Part shown: positions 1 through 8,636 of the stretch, piece by piece | Position numbering within the stretch: the first letter of the stretch is position 1 | Layout: every line of letters starts with the position of its first letter | Assembly: GCA_964474905.1 (NCBI GenBank) | Contig: CAYYUP010000014.1 | Span: forward strand, 38,159-102,158 | Origin: JADJRG01 sp964474905 | Lineage (GTDB): Bacteria; Myxococcota_A; Polyangia; Nannocystales; Nannocystaceae | DNA: 64,000 nucleotides | Direction: 5' to 3' | Position numbers and translations under genes: made by a program | Notes under the pieces: model-generated | What the model saw: the letters and a program-made list of their open reading frames with translations, nothing else | Told to the model about the DNA's origin: nothing | Database searches by the model: none

Positions 1-764
1 GCCTGCGCGGGCCCCAGTAGGTAACCGCAGCGGTTGCCCGCCATGCCGTAGGCCTTGGAGAACGAGTGGGCCGCGAAGGTTCGCTCGGGCGCGAGGGGGC
101 GGGTGTGGGTGTGCTCGCCGCGGTAGACGTAGTCTTCGTAGACCTCGTCGGCGAGGATCCAGAGATCGCGTCCGCGGGCCCAGGTGCAGAGTGCTTCGAT
201 CCAGGCGCGGGGCAGCAGCTTCCCCGTCGGGTTGTTTGGCGTATTGAGGTAGACGGCGACTGTGCGCTCGCTGGCAGCAGCCTCGAGAGCGGCGACCAGG
301 GCCGCGGCATCGTCGATTTCGCCGGCGAATACCGGTACGGGGATCGCTCGCCCGTGGGCTTGGTGGACGATGCCGGCGATCAGCGGCCAGTAGGGGGCGA
401 GCAGCAGCACCTCGTCACCGGGGGCGACGATCGCAGCGGTGGCGGCCGAGAGCGCCCCGGTCGCGCCGGCGGCGACGAGGATGTTCTCGGCGCCGGTCAT
501 GGCTCCGTCGCGTTCGCGCACACGCTCGAGGATCGCCTGCAGCAGCAGCGCATGGCCGGCCACCGGCGCGTAGCGGTGAAGGCCGGGGACCTCGGCGCTC
601 TTTAGGTCCTCCATGCGGCAGCCCTCTGCGGGCTCCAACCAGGTGTCGCCGATGTGCAGCGGGTAGGTTTCGCCCTGGTACGCGGCGAGGCGAGCTGCGG
701 CAGTCGAGTAGACAGCGCTACGGGACGACGAGGCGGCCTGGGCGATCTCGGGGAAGCGGGGCAT
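1..764 (-). CDS. PLP-dependent aminotransferase, class I/II (N-terminal part)
   Basis: This gene runs off the left edge of the window; about 254 N-terminal residues are visible. Reading the minus strand from the ATG at 764 gives a fold-type I aminotransferase. The NNPTG segment contacts the cofactor, a DEVYEDYVY stretch supplies the Asp and Tyr that hold PLP, and SFSKAYGMAGNR carries the lysine (about K237) that should form the internal aldimine. The order and spacing fit aspartate/alanine/aromatic aminotransferases of about 390-400 residues, so roughly a third is missing. The substrate cannot be told from this part. The start is the first ATG after in-frame stops and gives a short N-terminus before the conserved core. 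Confidence 0.88.
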   Translation of the reverse strand, partial: MPRFPEIAQAASSSRSAVYSTAAARLAAYQGETYPLHIGDTWLEPAEGCRMEDLKSAEVPGLHRYAPVAGHALLLQAILERVRERDGAMTGAENILVAAGATGALSAATAAIVAPGDEVLLLAPYWPLIAGIVHQAHGRAIPVPVFAGEIDDAAALVAALEAAASERTVAVYLNTPNNPTGKLLPRAWIEALCTWARGRDLWILADEVYEDYVYRGEHTHTRPLAPERTFAAHSFSKAYGMAGNRCGYLLGPAQ

Positions 765-857
765 CGGCGGCGATCTTCTGCGAGTCAGGCGGTCGCGGTC
801 AACGGCGGTCGACGCCTCGCGATCGATGCTTGGATCGACGGACTAGAGTTGTTTGGC

Positions 858-1325
858 TCAGCTTCGCGGGCGGATCCCGCGGGCAGCGAGCGCCGGGTGG
901 ATCGTATCGACCAGCTCGCTGTCGATACCTGCGAGTTTGAGGGTCATGGTGCCGACCTTGATGCCCATGCGGACCATCGAGTTCGCCTCTTTCGAGATGA
1001 CAAAGAGCATCAAGCCGATCTCGTCGCGCAGGGACATGGCCCACTCGGTGAGGATCTCGCGGGCGGCGGGCTCGTAGGACCTAAAGTGGGTCCACTCGTG
1101 GAGGAAGATCAACCGTTGTCCTGGGGTCCGCGGCAACCGGGCGAGGGCCTCGCTCACCGGGCCGGCGATGAACTCTGCCATCGCTGTGCTGATCTCTGTG
1201 GTGTCCGTGATTTGGGTGACGAGCCCTGGCGGATCCGTGAACCAAACCCGGAGCCCAGAGGCATCGTGCACCATCGCGGGCGGCGTATCTGGAAAGACCG
1301 GATGGATCGGGGGTTGGTCGGTCAC
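858..1325 (-). CDS. Conserved-looking small cytoplasmic protein, function unknown
   Basis: A 155-residue protein with no signal peptide or membrane segment, read from a GTG at 1325. The middle (LIFLHEWTHFRSYEPAAREILTEW) and the following hydrophobic strand (IGLMLFVISKEANSMVRMGI) alternate strands and helices in a way that recalls the STAS/SpoIIAA-like proteins common in myxobacteria. That resemblance is from reading alone and is weak. It lies 94 bases upstream of the aminotransferase on the same strand. An AAGG sits almost against the GTG, so the exact start is uncertain. The amino-acid composition and lack of in-frame stops favour this strand over the competing plus-strand frames here. Confidence 0.6.
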   Translation of the reverse strand: MTDQPPIHPVFPDTPPAMVHDASGLRVWFTDPPGLVTQITDTTEISTAMAEFIAGPVSEALARLPRTPGQRLIFLHEWTHFRSYEPAAREILTEWAMSLRDEIGLMLFVISKEANSMVRMGIKVGTMTLKLAGIDSELVDTIHPALAARGIRPRS

Positions 1326-1636
1326 CTTAAATCTCGTTCTCTGCCGGTTACGATCCCAGCATCAACATCGATGGCTCTGAGCATACCTGTACGCAGGCGA
1401 TCGCAGGCAGCGGTTATTGCTCTGAGCACAGGTCTTGGCCCGGAGTTTCACGGGCACGTATCAGCGCTGTGTGTTTGCAAGGCCTGCCGCTCGCGTCCGC
1501 GGCGTTATCTGCGCACTCCGGTGATTGCTCCAGTTAGCAGGGGGGCTGAAAGCGGTTTGCAGCAGCCAGCAGACGGGCCGTTCGATCGAATGTGCACAAA
1601 CGCACGTGCGAGGTTCGTAGCAGCGCTAGGAAACCC
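1326..1636. other. Intergenic region upstream of tRNA-Gly
   Basis: About 310 bases with no frame I would call a gene. It must contain the promoter for the minus-strand gene starting at 1325, but no convincing -35/-10 pair was seen for it. The tRNA promoter lies just beyond its right end. Confidence 0.5.
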
Positions 1637-1664
1637 TTGACTCGATTCAAGATCGAGTTATCCT
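1637..1664 (+). promoter_or_regulatory. Sigma-70-type promoter for tRNA-Gly
   Basis: TTGACT (1637-1642) and TATCCT (1659-1664) are separated by 16 bases. The -10 ends 17 bases before the mature tRNA, which leaves room for a short 5' leader trimmed by RNase P. This is the clearest housekeeping promoter in the window; the assignment rests on consensus match and position. Confidence 0.6.
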
Positions 1665-1681
1665 CCGCGTCCTCTGAACAT

Positions 1682-1754
<73 letters not shown>

Positions 1755-1765
1755 TCCCCCCAAAA

Positions 1766-1800
1766 AGGGCGGCACCCCCTGTGGATGCCGCTCTTTTTTT
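1766..1800 (+). terminator. Rho-independent terminator after tRNA-Gly
   Basis: AGGGCGGCA (1766-1774) pairs with TGCCGCTCT (1786-1794) with one G-T pair and an 11-base loop, followed by a run of T to 1800. It sits 12 bases after the tRNA. Confidence 0.85.
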
Positions 1801-1982
1801 GCGTCTGCCGGTCTTTGGTGGGGTTCAAAACGCTGTTTGTGGGGAAAGGGGAGCCAGGCTCCATCGAAGCCTCGTTAGGGTGCTTGGGAATAGAACGCAA
1901 CTTGCGCGGTTGGGTCAAAGCGCATAGCCTCTGCCCTGACCTGGGCCTCGATTTCGTCCCGCTAACGACGCTGCCGCTGCCG

Positions 1983-2540
1983 ATGATCACCTGCAAACAA
2001 CCGCGCATACTGCGTGTGCTGCTGACCATGGTCCTTTGGATCGGCGTCAGCGTATCTGCAGCCTGGAGCCCGCCGGCGGATGTGCGGCCGGCTTCAGCGA
2101 CGGCCGCGACCACAGATCCCTGGGTCGCTCTCATCGATTACCTCGGCGGTAGCAGGATCTGCGGCGACGGCGATGACGAAGTCGAGGAGGTCGATGTGCT
2201 TTGCGGCGGCGATCTCCTGATCGGCCGTCTGATGATCGATCCCCAGCTCCTGGTGATGCAAAACGGCACCTGCTCGCGGCTCTTAGAGCAGCTCTTCGGT
2301 GATCAGACCTGTGATCCGATGCGCGAGGACTGTGACGGCATTCATCCCAGCGGAGTGCCGCCCAGCCGTACCGTCTCGGCGCCGGTCTCCTCGTCTGTTG
2401 TGCTGGCCACCACACTCACCGCCTCCTGGCGTCTGGGTGGGTACAGGCTGGCCGTAGCCGCAGGTCGTGAGCAGATGCCTGCTTCCCAGGTGATAGCTCC
2501 GATCTCGCCGCCTCCGCGCGCGCTCGCCACCGTCGTCTAG
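1983..2540 (+). CDS. Exported protein of unknown function
   Basis: The same frame is open far upstream through the tRNA, but the credible start is the ATG at 1983. It begins a signal-peptide-like N-terminus (basic residues, then ILRVLLTMVLWIGVSVSAAW) followed by an Ala/Pro-rich linker. The mature part of about 150 residues has five cysteines (SRICGDG, DVLCGGD, NGTCSR, DQTCDP, EDCDG) and a Pro/Ser/Val-rich tail. I do not recognise a family. It lies 100 bases upstream of four thioredoxin-fold genes on the same strand, so a disulfide-containing substrate or partner is possible, but that is inference. The odd cysteine count means one may be free. Confidence 0.6.
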   Translation: MITCKQPRILRVLLTMVLWIGVSVSAAWSPPADVRPASATAATTDPWVALIDYLGGSRICGDGDDEVEEVDVLCGGDLLIGRLMIDPQLLVMQNGTCSRLLEQLFGDQTCDPMREDCDGIHPSGVPPSRTVSAPVSSSVVLATTLTASWRLGGYRLAVAAGREQMPASQVIAPISPPPRALATVV

Positions 2541-2640
2541 GGGTGAGTCGCTCGGCTCTCGCCCCACGAGCGTGGTATTGGCGCACGCATTGCCGAGGAT
2601 CCGGTTTCACGCCCGGATCGCGTGCGCGGGGCGAGCTAAA

Positions 2641-4134
2641 ATGCGAAACAACATTCTCCTAGCGGGACTGGCCCTTATTCTGGTCAGCGCCTGCGGCGGC
2701 GAGAGCCGCGACAACAGGGACCACGGGCACAAACACGCGGCACAGAGCGGCCCGATCGCGCCGATGAAGCGCTACGCGGTCACGCTCTTGCCGGACGATC
2801 ACGCGCTCGGTGGGCAAGCGCCGCTGGTCACGGTTGTGCTCTACGCGGACTACGCCTGCCCTCCCTGTGCCCGAACCTGGGCAGTGCTCGACAACTTGCT
2901 CGAGGACTACGGCGACGATCTTCGGGTAGTCGCGCGCAGCATGAGTGCTCCCGGTTTTTCGGCGGGGGAGGTGGCAGCCGAAGCGGTCAGTGCCGCTGGC
3001 GCGCAGGGCGCATTTTGGCCCTTGCACCGGCGCTTTTTTGCCTCGCCACCCGCGAATCGCCAGGCGATCGAGGCGGCCGTCGCGGATCTGGGTCTCGATG
3101 TGGAGCGTTTACGGGATGATCTCGACACCGGCGCGTTCACCGGGTCGCGCCTTCGTCACCGCAGGCAAGCGCTCGAACTCGGGGTCGCCTTTGGCCCGGT
3201 TGCCTTTGTCAACGGCCGGCCGGTGGTTGGCTTTCACGACGAGGCGAGCTGGCACGGGCTCATCGACGAAGAGATCGATCTCGCAAAAGAGAAGCTCGCA
3301 ACCGGCACTGCGCGCGCCGAGATCTACGGGGCACTGACAGCCGATGCGGTGGTCGAGCCGATCGCTCTGGAGGGCGAAGCTGCAGCGGCTCGCGAGGCTC
3401 TGCTCGCCAAGTTGCCGCCGCCGGTCGAGCCCGCCATTGGTCCGGAGCCGGACGAGGGCACCCGCTATCAGGTGCCGCTGGGAGCCTCGCACTACGCCGG
3501 CAAGAGCGACGCACCGGTCGTGCTCATCGCTTACATGGACGCCGCGTGTCCGTTTTGTCGGCGCTCCTTGGCGACTTCGATCGCGGAGATCATCGAGCGC
3601 TACAGCGACGATCTTCGGGTCGAAATCCGGCACCTGCCGCTGCCGATCCACCCTACCGCAGAGGGTGCGGCCCGGGCCGCGATCGCAGCGGAGCGGCAGG
3701 GAAAATTTCCCGAGTTCTACCGCGAACTCGTGACCGGCGAGCAGCGCAAGCTCAGCCGGGCGCGCTTCCTGGCGATCGCTGAATCACTAGGTCTCGATCG
3801 AGAGCGTTTCCTCGCCGATCTCGGCGATCCCGAGGTCATCTCGGCGGTCCGAGAGCAGCGCGCCCAGGCGCTCAAGGCCGGTGTGCAGGCGACGCCGTCC
3901 TTCTTTATCAACGGCCGCTTTGTCAGCGGTCATCGCAGCACCGAGGTCTTCGTCGGCTGGATCGACGAGGAACTCAGGCTCGTCAACGCCAAGGCTGCAG
4001 AGGGCGTACCGCGGGCTGAGATCGCAGCGGCGTTAACACGCGGTGGCGTGCCGCTGCCCGATCACAGTGCCCCATCGACATCACCCCTAACGAACTCCAC
4101 TCCTCCCCCTAAACCGACATCAATCCAACGATAG
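2641..4134 (+). CDS. Lipoprotein with two DsbA-like thioredoxin domains
   Basis: A 497-residue protein if started at the ATG at 2641, which gives a clean lipoprotein signal (LILVSAC, lipid-modified Cys18). The frame is open 23 codons further upstream. After a His/Asp-rich linker come two DsbA-family thioredoxin domains. The first has CPPC at 73-76 and a cis-Pro region changed to FGPVAFVNG. The second has CPFC at 303-306 and a canonical ATPSFFINGRFVSG loop. The helical insertion typical of DsbA lies between each active site and its loop. It is expected in the envelope, anchored by lipid, as a thiol oxidase, isomerase or reductase; the direction of electron flow cannot be read. It is the first of four consecutive genes of this fold. 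Confidence 0.88.
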   Translation: MRNNILLAGLALILVSACGGESRDNRDHGHKHAAQSGPIAPMKRYAVTLLPDDHALGGQAPLVTVVLYADYACPPCARTWAVLDNLLEDYGDDLRVVARSMSAPGFSAGEVAAEAVSAAGAQGAFWPLHRRFFASPPANRQAIEAAVADLGLDVERLRDDLDTGAFTGSRLRHRRQALELGVAFGPVAFVNGRPVVGFHDEASWHGLIDEEIDLAKEKLATGTARAEIYGALTADAVVEPIALEGEAAAAREALLAKLPPPVEPAIGPEPDEGTRYQVPLGASHYAGKSDAPVVLIAYMDAACPFCRRSLATSIAEIIERYSDDLRVEIRHLPLPIHPTAEGAARAAIAAERQGKFPEFYRELVTGEQRKLSRARFLAIAESLGLDRERFLADLGDPEVISAVREQRAQALKAGVQATPSFFINGRFVSGHRSTEVFVGWIDEELRLVNAKAAEGVPRAEIAAALTRGGVPLPDHSAPSTSPLTNSTPPPKPTSIQR

Positions 4135-4201
4135 CGATAGTTTTCAAGAACTTGGCCGTGAGAGCGGCCCCAACTAACGTCCCTGACGAACGAGAGAAAA
4201 C

Positions 4202-6256
4202 ATGAAGAAGCTCAGCATTTCTACAGCCCTAGTCGCGGCCCTCGCCCTGACCGCAACCGCCAACCTCGCCTGCACAGGTCAGCGCGGTGGAACTCCGGAC
4301 AAGTCGGCGGAGGCCGGCGAGGCCGGCAAGACCAAGCTCCTGACGATGGACGACGTCGACGACAAGATCAACGACAAGATCACGGGCGAGCGCTTTCGTC
4401 TCTCCTATGACAGCACCGACTACTACAAGGGCGCCGAGAACCCGCTGGTGACGATCGTCGAGTTCTCCGACTTTCAGTGCCCCTACTGCTCGCGCTTCAC
4501 CAAGATGCTCGACGAGCTGGTCAAGGATCCCGCCTACGCGAAGGACGTGCGCATCGTCTTCAAGCAGTTCCCGCTGCCGATGCACAAGAACGCCGACCGG
4601 GCTGCGCAGGCGACTCTTGCCGCCGGTGCCCAGGGCAAGTTTTGGGAGATGCACGACAAGCTCTTCGCCAACGCCAAGGCGATGAGCGAGGCCGATGTGC
4701 TCAAGTACGCCGAGGAGATCGGCCTCGACGTCGAGGCCTTTAAGGCGGACCTCAAGAGCAACAAGTTCGCGGGCAAGGTCAAGGCCGACATGGATCTCGG
4801 CAAGCTCTTTGGCGTGCGCGGCACCCCGAGCTTCTTCATGAACGGTGCCTGGCAGCGCGGTGCGCCGCGGACCATCGATGCGCTCAAGCAGATCATCGAC
4901 GCCCAAAAGAAAGACGCCGAGGCGCTGATCGCCGCCGGCTCCAAGCGCGAGGAGGTCTATGCCCGGATCATGCGGGCGGCCGCCGATAAACGGACGCCGC
5001 CGAAGCGCGACAAGAAGTCCCAGAAGCGTGCCGGTGCTCCTGATCCCGGTGCGAGCTACGCGGTGCCCGTGGACGGTCGTCCGGCGGTGGGTCCCGAGGA
5101 TGCTCTGGTGACGATCATCGAGTACTCGGATTTCCAATGCCCCTTCTGCAGCCGGGTCACGCCGACCATGAAGCAGATCAAGGAGACCTACCCCGACGAC
5201 GTGCGCGTGGTCTTTCGGCAGCTGCCTCTGGGCTTCCACGACCGCGCTCGCCCGGCCGCCAAGGCTTCGCTCGCGGCCGCCCAGCAGGGCAAGTTTTGGG
5301 AGATGCACGACAAGCTCTTCGCCAACCAAAAGGCGCTCACCGACGAGAACTTCGTGACTTGGGCCAAGGAGCTCGGGCTCGACGTCGGCAAGTTCCAGAA
5401 GGACATGGCCGATCCCAAGATCGAGCAGATGATCAAGGAGGACGGCGAGATCGCCAAGAAGTTCGGCGCCCGCGGGACCCCGGCGTTCTTCGTCAACGGT
5501 CGCTTTGTCTCCGGCGCTCAGCCCTTCCCGGCCTTTGAGAGCCTGATCAAAGAGGAGAAGGCCAAGGCCGAGAAGTTCATGAAGGAGAAGGGCGTCGCCA
5601 AGAAAGACCTCTACGAGGCGATGCGCAAGGGCTGGGAGACCGAGCTCAAGGTCCCGCCGGCACCGCCGCCCGCCGATCACAAGCGTCGCGACATCAAGAC
5701 CGACGGCCTCGCCGGCAAGGGCAACCTCAAGAACCCGCAGGTGACGATCGTCGAGTGCTCGGACTTCGACTGTCCCTTCTGCAAGCGGGCCACGGGCACG
5801 GTCGATCAGATCGCCAAGGAGTACGGCGACAAGGTCGGCATCTACTTCCGCAACTACCCGCTGCCGATGCACAAAAATGCGGAGCCCGCCAGCCGGGCCG
5901 CGATCGCAGCTCAGGCCCAGGGCAAGTTTTGGGAGATGCACGACGTGCTCTTCGCGAGCCGTGACAAGCGCAGCGACGAGGACCTCAAGGCGATCGCCGG
6001 AGAGCTCGGTCTCGACGTCGATGCTTGGGTCAAGGCCTTCAACGATCCCGCGACCGCCCAGCGGGTCAAGGACGACATGGCCGCCTGCTCGGCCGCGAAC
6101 GTGCGCGGCGCTCCGGGTTTCCTCATCAACGGTCGTCTGCTGAGTGGCGCTCAGCCTTACCCGGTCTTCAAGACCGTGATCGAAGAGGAACTCAACGGCG
6201 GCTTTGAGGCCACCGCCAAGCGCAAGAAGGAAGAGGCCGCCAAAAAGAAGAAGTAG
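4202..6256 (+). CDS. Lipoprotein with three DsbA-like thioredoxin domains
   Basis: A 684-residue lipoprotein (lipobox ANLAC, Cys24) with three DsbA-like domains in tandem: CPYC at 93-96, CPFC at 313-316 and CPFC at 524-527. Each domain repeats the same landmarks: VTIVEFSDFQCP before the active site, QGKFWEMHD in the helical insert, and a cis-Pro loop (RGTPSFFMNG, RGTPAFFVNG, RGAPGFLING). The third domain has Ala-Pro instead of Thr-Pro and an extra Cys in VECSDFDC. The C-terminus is a Lys/Glu-rich tail (AKRKKEEAAKKKK). Single DsbA proteins are about 200 residues, so this is a triple fusion. The neighbours on both sides are two-domain relatives. Confidence 0.9.
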   Translation: MKKLSISTALVAALALTATANLACTGQRGGTPDKSAEAGEAGKTKLLTMDDVDDKINDKITGERFRLSYDSTDYYKGAENPLVTIVEFSDFQCPYCSRFTKMLDELVKDPAYAKDVRIVFKQFPLPMHKNADRAAQATLAAGAQGKFWEMHDKLFANAKAMSEADVLKYAEEIGLDVEAFKADLKSNKFAGKVKADMDLGKLFGVRGTPSFFMNGAWQRGAPRTIDALKQIIDAQKKDAEALIAAGSKREEVYARIMRAAADKRTPPKRDKKSQKRAGAPDPGASYAVPVDGRPAVGPEDALVTIIEYSDFQCPFCSRVTPTMKQIKETYPDDVRVVFRQLPLGFHDRARPAAKASLAAAQQGKFWEMHDKLFANQKALTDENFVTWAKELGLDVGKFQKDMADPKIEQMIKEDGEIAKKFGARGTPAFFVNGRFVSGAQPFPAFESLIKEEKAKAEKFMKEKGVAKKDLYEAMRKGWETELKVPPAPPPADHKRRDIKTDGLAGKGNLKNPQVTIVECSDFDCPFCKRATGTVDQIAKEYGDKVGIYFRNYPLPMHKNAEPASRAAIAAQAQGKFWEMHDVLFASRDKRSDEDLKAIAGELGLDVDAWVKAFNDPATAQRVKDDMAACSAANVRGAPGFLINGRLLSGAQPYPVFKTVIEEELNGGFEATAKRKKEEAAKKKK

Positions 6257-6380
6257 GCCGTTCTTCTGTCGGGTCCCCCGCGCCGCCTGTCGCCACTTGG
6301 CTAGCTTGCGGTTGCGGGGTACCGACGACCGGCGGCGGGCTCTGACCTGCGTTATCCTGCCGCGGCATTCTGCCATTTGA

Positions 6381-6420
6381 CGAACGAACGAACGATCGAA
6401 CGATCGAACGATCGAACGAG
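6381..6420 (+). repeat. Short tandem octamer repeat between thioredoxin genes
   Basis: After two CGAA units there are three perfect copies of CGAACGAT (6389-6412) and a fourth ending in G (6413-6420). The array lies in the 230-base gap between the three-domain and the membrane-anchored two-domain gene, about 65 bases before the latter's ATG. Each unit junction creates a CGATCG palindrome. A regulatory or slippage-prone role is possible but not shown. Confidence 0.85.
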
Positions 6421-6486
6421 TTGACCCTTTGACGAAGAGTCCGGCGCCTCGCGCCGAGTCACTCCAACGCCCCCACGAGGCAGCCC

Positions 6487-8016
6487 ATGTCCGAGCCTTC
6501 GTCCCCCGATTCATCTGATTCCAAGCCCGAGAGCGCCGCAGAGCCGAGCGCTGCAACGTCGTCCGCTGCTGGAGCTGCGCCCGCCAAGGGCATGAGCACC
6601 CTCGTCGGTGTTCTCGGCTTTGCGCTCACCCTTGCAGGCGGCTTTTACGGCGGCCGCTGGGTCTCTGAGAAGTACGACGTCAACCCGGTCCGCTGGTTTA
6701 AGCAGACCTTCATGGGAGAGCCGGCGCCCAAGCTGCCAGACGGCGAACGCATCCGCGTTTCGCTTCGCGGCGACGAGCCCCAGCGCGGTCCCGACGATGC
6801 GCTCGTCACTCTGATCATCTTTTCGGACTTCCAATGCCCCTACTGCGCCAAAGCGGTCGAGCCCTTAGACAACGCCGTCGATGACTTTGGCGACGACGTG
6901 CGTGTGCTCTTCAAGCACTATCCGCTGCCCGGCCACACCAAGGCGCTGCCCGCCGCAAAGATGGCCTGGGCCGCCCACCAGCAGGGGAAATTTTGGGAGG
7001 TGCACAACTGGCTCTTTGAGCATAAGGCCGCCTTCAAAGGTTTTGACGAGTTTGCTGCGGGCCTAGGTCTGGATGTCGCGAGACTCAAGACCGACGCAGA
7101 CGGGCCTGGGGCCGCCGAGGCGATTGACAGCGATCACCTCGCGGGCGGTCGCGCAGGGGCCGGTGGCACGCCCTACTTTGTGGTCAATGGCCACCGCTAC
7201 AGCGGTACCCGTGGCGCCGGTCAGTGGCGCACGATCATCAAGCACGAGCTCGCCGCCGCCGAGGCGCTGATCGACGAGGGCACCGCCCCAGCCGATGTCT
7301 ACAAGGCGCTGATGAAGGACGGCCTCGATGTCTACGGCGACGGCACGCCGATCGGCGGCGCGCCCAGCAAACGCGGCGCCAGGCGTCCAGGGGAGCCCGC
7401 GGCCGATGTGCACTACCGAGTGACCGCAGACGATCGCCCGGCGCATGGACCCGCGGATGCACTGGTGACGATCGTCGCTTTTTCCGACTTCCAGTGCCCC
7501 TTCTGCCAGAAGGTCAACGTCACCCTAGATGCGCTCCGGGAGGGCTACGGCGACGATCTGCGGGTGGTCTTTCGCAACCGTCCGCTCAACTTCCACGCCC
7601 AGGCGCGACCGGCTGCGAAGGCCGCGCTCGCGGCCCACAAACAGGGCAAATTTTGGGAGATGCACGATCGCCTCTTCGACCAGCAAAAAAAGCTCAAGGG
7701 CACGCTCTACCGCGAACTCGCCGAGGAACTCGGGCTGGATCTGGACCGCTTTGATGCCGACTTTGCAGACGCGGAAGGCGAACTCGATCGCATGATCCGC
7801 GAGGACGAGCTGCTCGCCTCCAAGTTCGGGGCCAACGGCACTCCGGCGTTCTTCATCAACGGGCGTTACCTCTCCGGTGCGCGGCCGATCACCTCCTTCA
7901 GGGCGACGATCGACGAGGAAATCGCCGACGCCAAGGCCCTGATCAGCGCCGGCACTCCGCGCGATCAGGTGTTCTCCGCGATCATGGAGAAGGCCGCGAC
8001 CGAGGTCGAGAAGTAG
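6487..8016 (+). CDS. Membrane-anchored protein with two DsbA-like thioredoxin domains
   Basis: A 509-residue protein. A Ser/Ala/Pro-rich cytoplasmic N-terminus is followed by one membrane span (about 38-57, VGVLGFALTLAGGFYGG) with no lipobox, then two DsbA-like domains with CPYC at 117-120 and CPFC at 337-340. The cis-Pro loops are GGTPYFVVNG and NGTPAFFING. The second domain keeps FWEMHDRLFD in the helical insert, while the first has FWEVHNWLFE. It should face the periplasm. It is closely related to the two lipoproteins upstream but uses a transmembrane anchor, so the cluster encodes both inner-membrane and lipid-anchored forms. Two bases separate its stop from the next start. Confidence 0.88.
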   Translation: MSEPSSPDSSDSKPESAAEPSAATSSAAGAAPAKGMSTLVGVLGFALTLAGGFYGGRWVSEKYDVNPVRWFKQTFMGEPAPKLPDGERIRVSLRGDEPQRGPDDALVTLIIFSDFQCPYCAKAVEPLDNAVDDFGDDVRVLFKHYPLPGHTKALPAAKMAWAAHQQGKFWEVHNWLFEHKAAFKGFDEFAAGLGLDVARLKTDADGPGAAEAIDSDHLAGGRAGAGGTPYFVVNGHRYSGTRGAGQWRTIIKHELAAAEALIDEGTAPADVYKALMKDGLDVYGDGTPIGGAPSKRGARRPGEPAADVHYRVTADDRPAHGPADALVTIVAFSDFQCPFCQKVNVTLDALREGYGDDLRVVFRNRPLNFHAQARPAAKAALAAHKQGKFWEMHDRLFDQQKKLKGTLYRELAEELGLDLDRFDADFADAEGELDRMIREDELLASKFGANGTPAFFINGRYLSGARPITSFRATIDEEIADAKALISAGTPRDQVFSAIMEKAATEVEK

Positions 8017-8018
8017 CC

Positions 8019-8636
8019 GTGGCTGTGGGTGTAGCAGCCGCGGCGGGGCAGTCCCCCGAGCGGATCTCTGGGGTCGGGGCGCTCGCTCTGGTGATCTTTA
8101 CGCTGGCGGGTGGGGTGCTCATCTTTGGCTTCGCGAGCTCGCTTTGGCCAGCGATTGCGCGTCAGGGCGAAGCCTCGTGCCGGCCCTTAGAGCCGACTCT
8201 GCGGGGCGTGCCAGCGCCGAGCTGGCAGCTCCAGGATCTCGAGGGCAAACCGGTGAGTCTTCAGGACTTCAGCGGTAAATTTTTGGTGATCAATTTTTGG
8301 GCGACCTGGTGCGAACCCTGCATCGGCGAATGGCCGCAGATCGATCGCCTGGCCGAGCGTTTCGCCGATCGCGATGACGTCGTCGTCTTGGCGATCAGCA
8401 TCGATAAGTCCCGCGACGACATTCGCCCGTTTTTGGATCGCATGTCGCTCTCCGAGACGCCGACCGTTGTGCTCTGGGATCCAGAGCAGACGATTCACCA
8501 GACCTACGGTTCGGCCAAGATCCCCGATACTTTTTTTGTCGGACCTGACGGCCAGTTGATCCACCAGTACGTCAACGTGCGCGACTGGGGAAAACCGGCG
8601 GCCTACCGCTGCGTCGAATCGATGGCCGGTTCGTAG
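8019..8636 (+). CDS. TlpA/ResA-like membrane-anchored thioredoxin
   Basis: A 205-residue protein from a GTG at 8019, two bases after the previous stop, so probably co-translated. One N-terminal membrane span (VIFTLAGGVLIFGFASSLW) is followed by a TlpA/ResA/CcmG-like thioredoxin domain: WQLQDLEGKPVSLQDFSGK, FWATWCEPC (CEPC at 98-101), and a cis-Pro near KIPDTFFVGPDG. In this family the WCxPC motif usually marks reductases that keep cytochrome c or CuA cysteines reduced. Its membership in the DsbA-like cluster and the oxidase and Ccm operons downstream make a CcmG-like or reductant role plausible, though the Glu-containing insert that specifies CcmG was not confirmed. Weak terminator-like arms AACCGGC (8593) and GCCGGTT (8625) precede a T7 tract at 8640. 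Confidence 0.85.
   Translation: MAVGVAAAAGQSPERISGVGALALVIFTLAGGVLIFGFASSLWPAIARQGEASCRPLEPTLRGVPAPSWQLQDLEGKPVSLQDFSGKFLVINFWATWCEPCIGEWPQIDRLAERFADRDDVVVLAISIDKSRDDIRPFLDRMSLSETPTVVLWDPEQTIHQTYGSAKIPDTFFVGPDGQLIHQYVNVRDWGKPAAYRCVESMAGS

Noticed and set aside
654..1640. Plus-strand open frame of 328 codons over the aminotransferase start and the small minus-strand gene
   Set aside because: The composition is Arg/Gly/Ala-rich with no domain. It crosses the aminotransferase N-terminus and another better frame, and lacks a ribosome site.
6381..6420. Octamer array as a CRISPR
   Set aside because: Units are eight bases, contiguous and without spacers, and no cas gene is present.
4229..6556. Very long open frame on the minus strand opposite the triple thioredoxin gene (775 codons)
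   Set aside because: The plus frame has a lipobox, three CxxC domains and family loops. The antisense frame is an effect of high G+C at third codon positions and has no recognisable domain.
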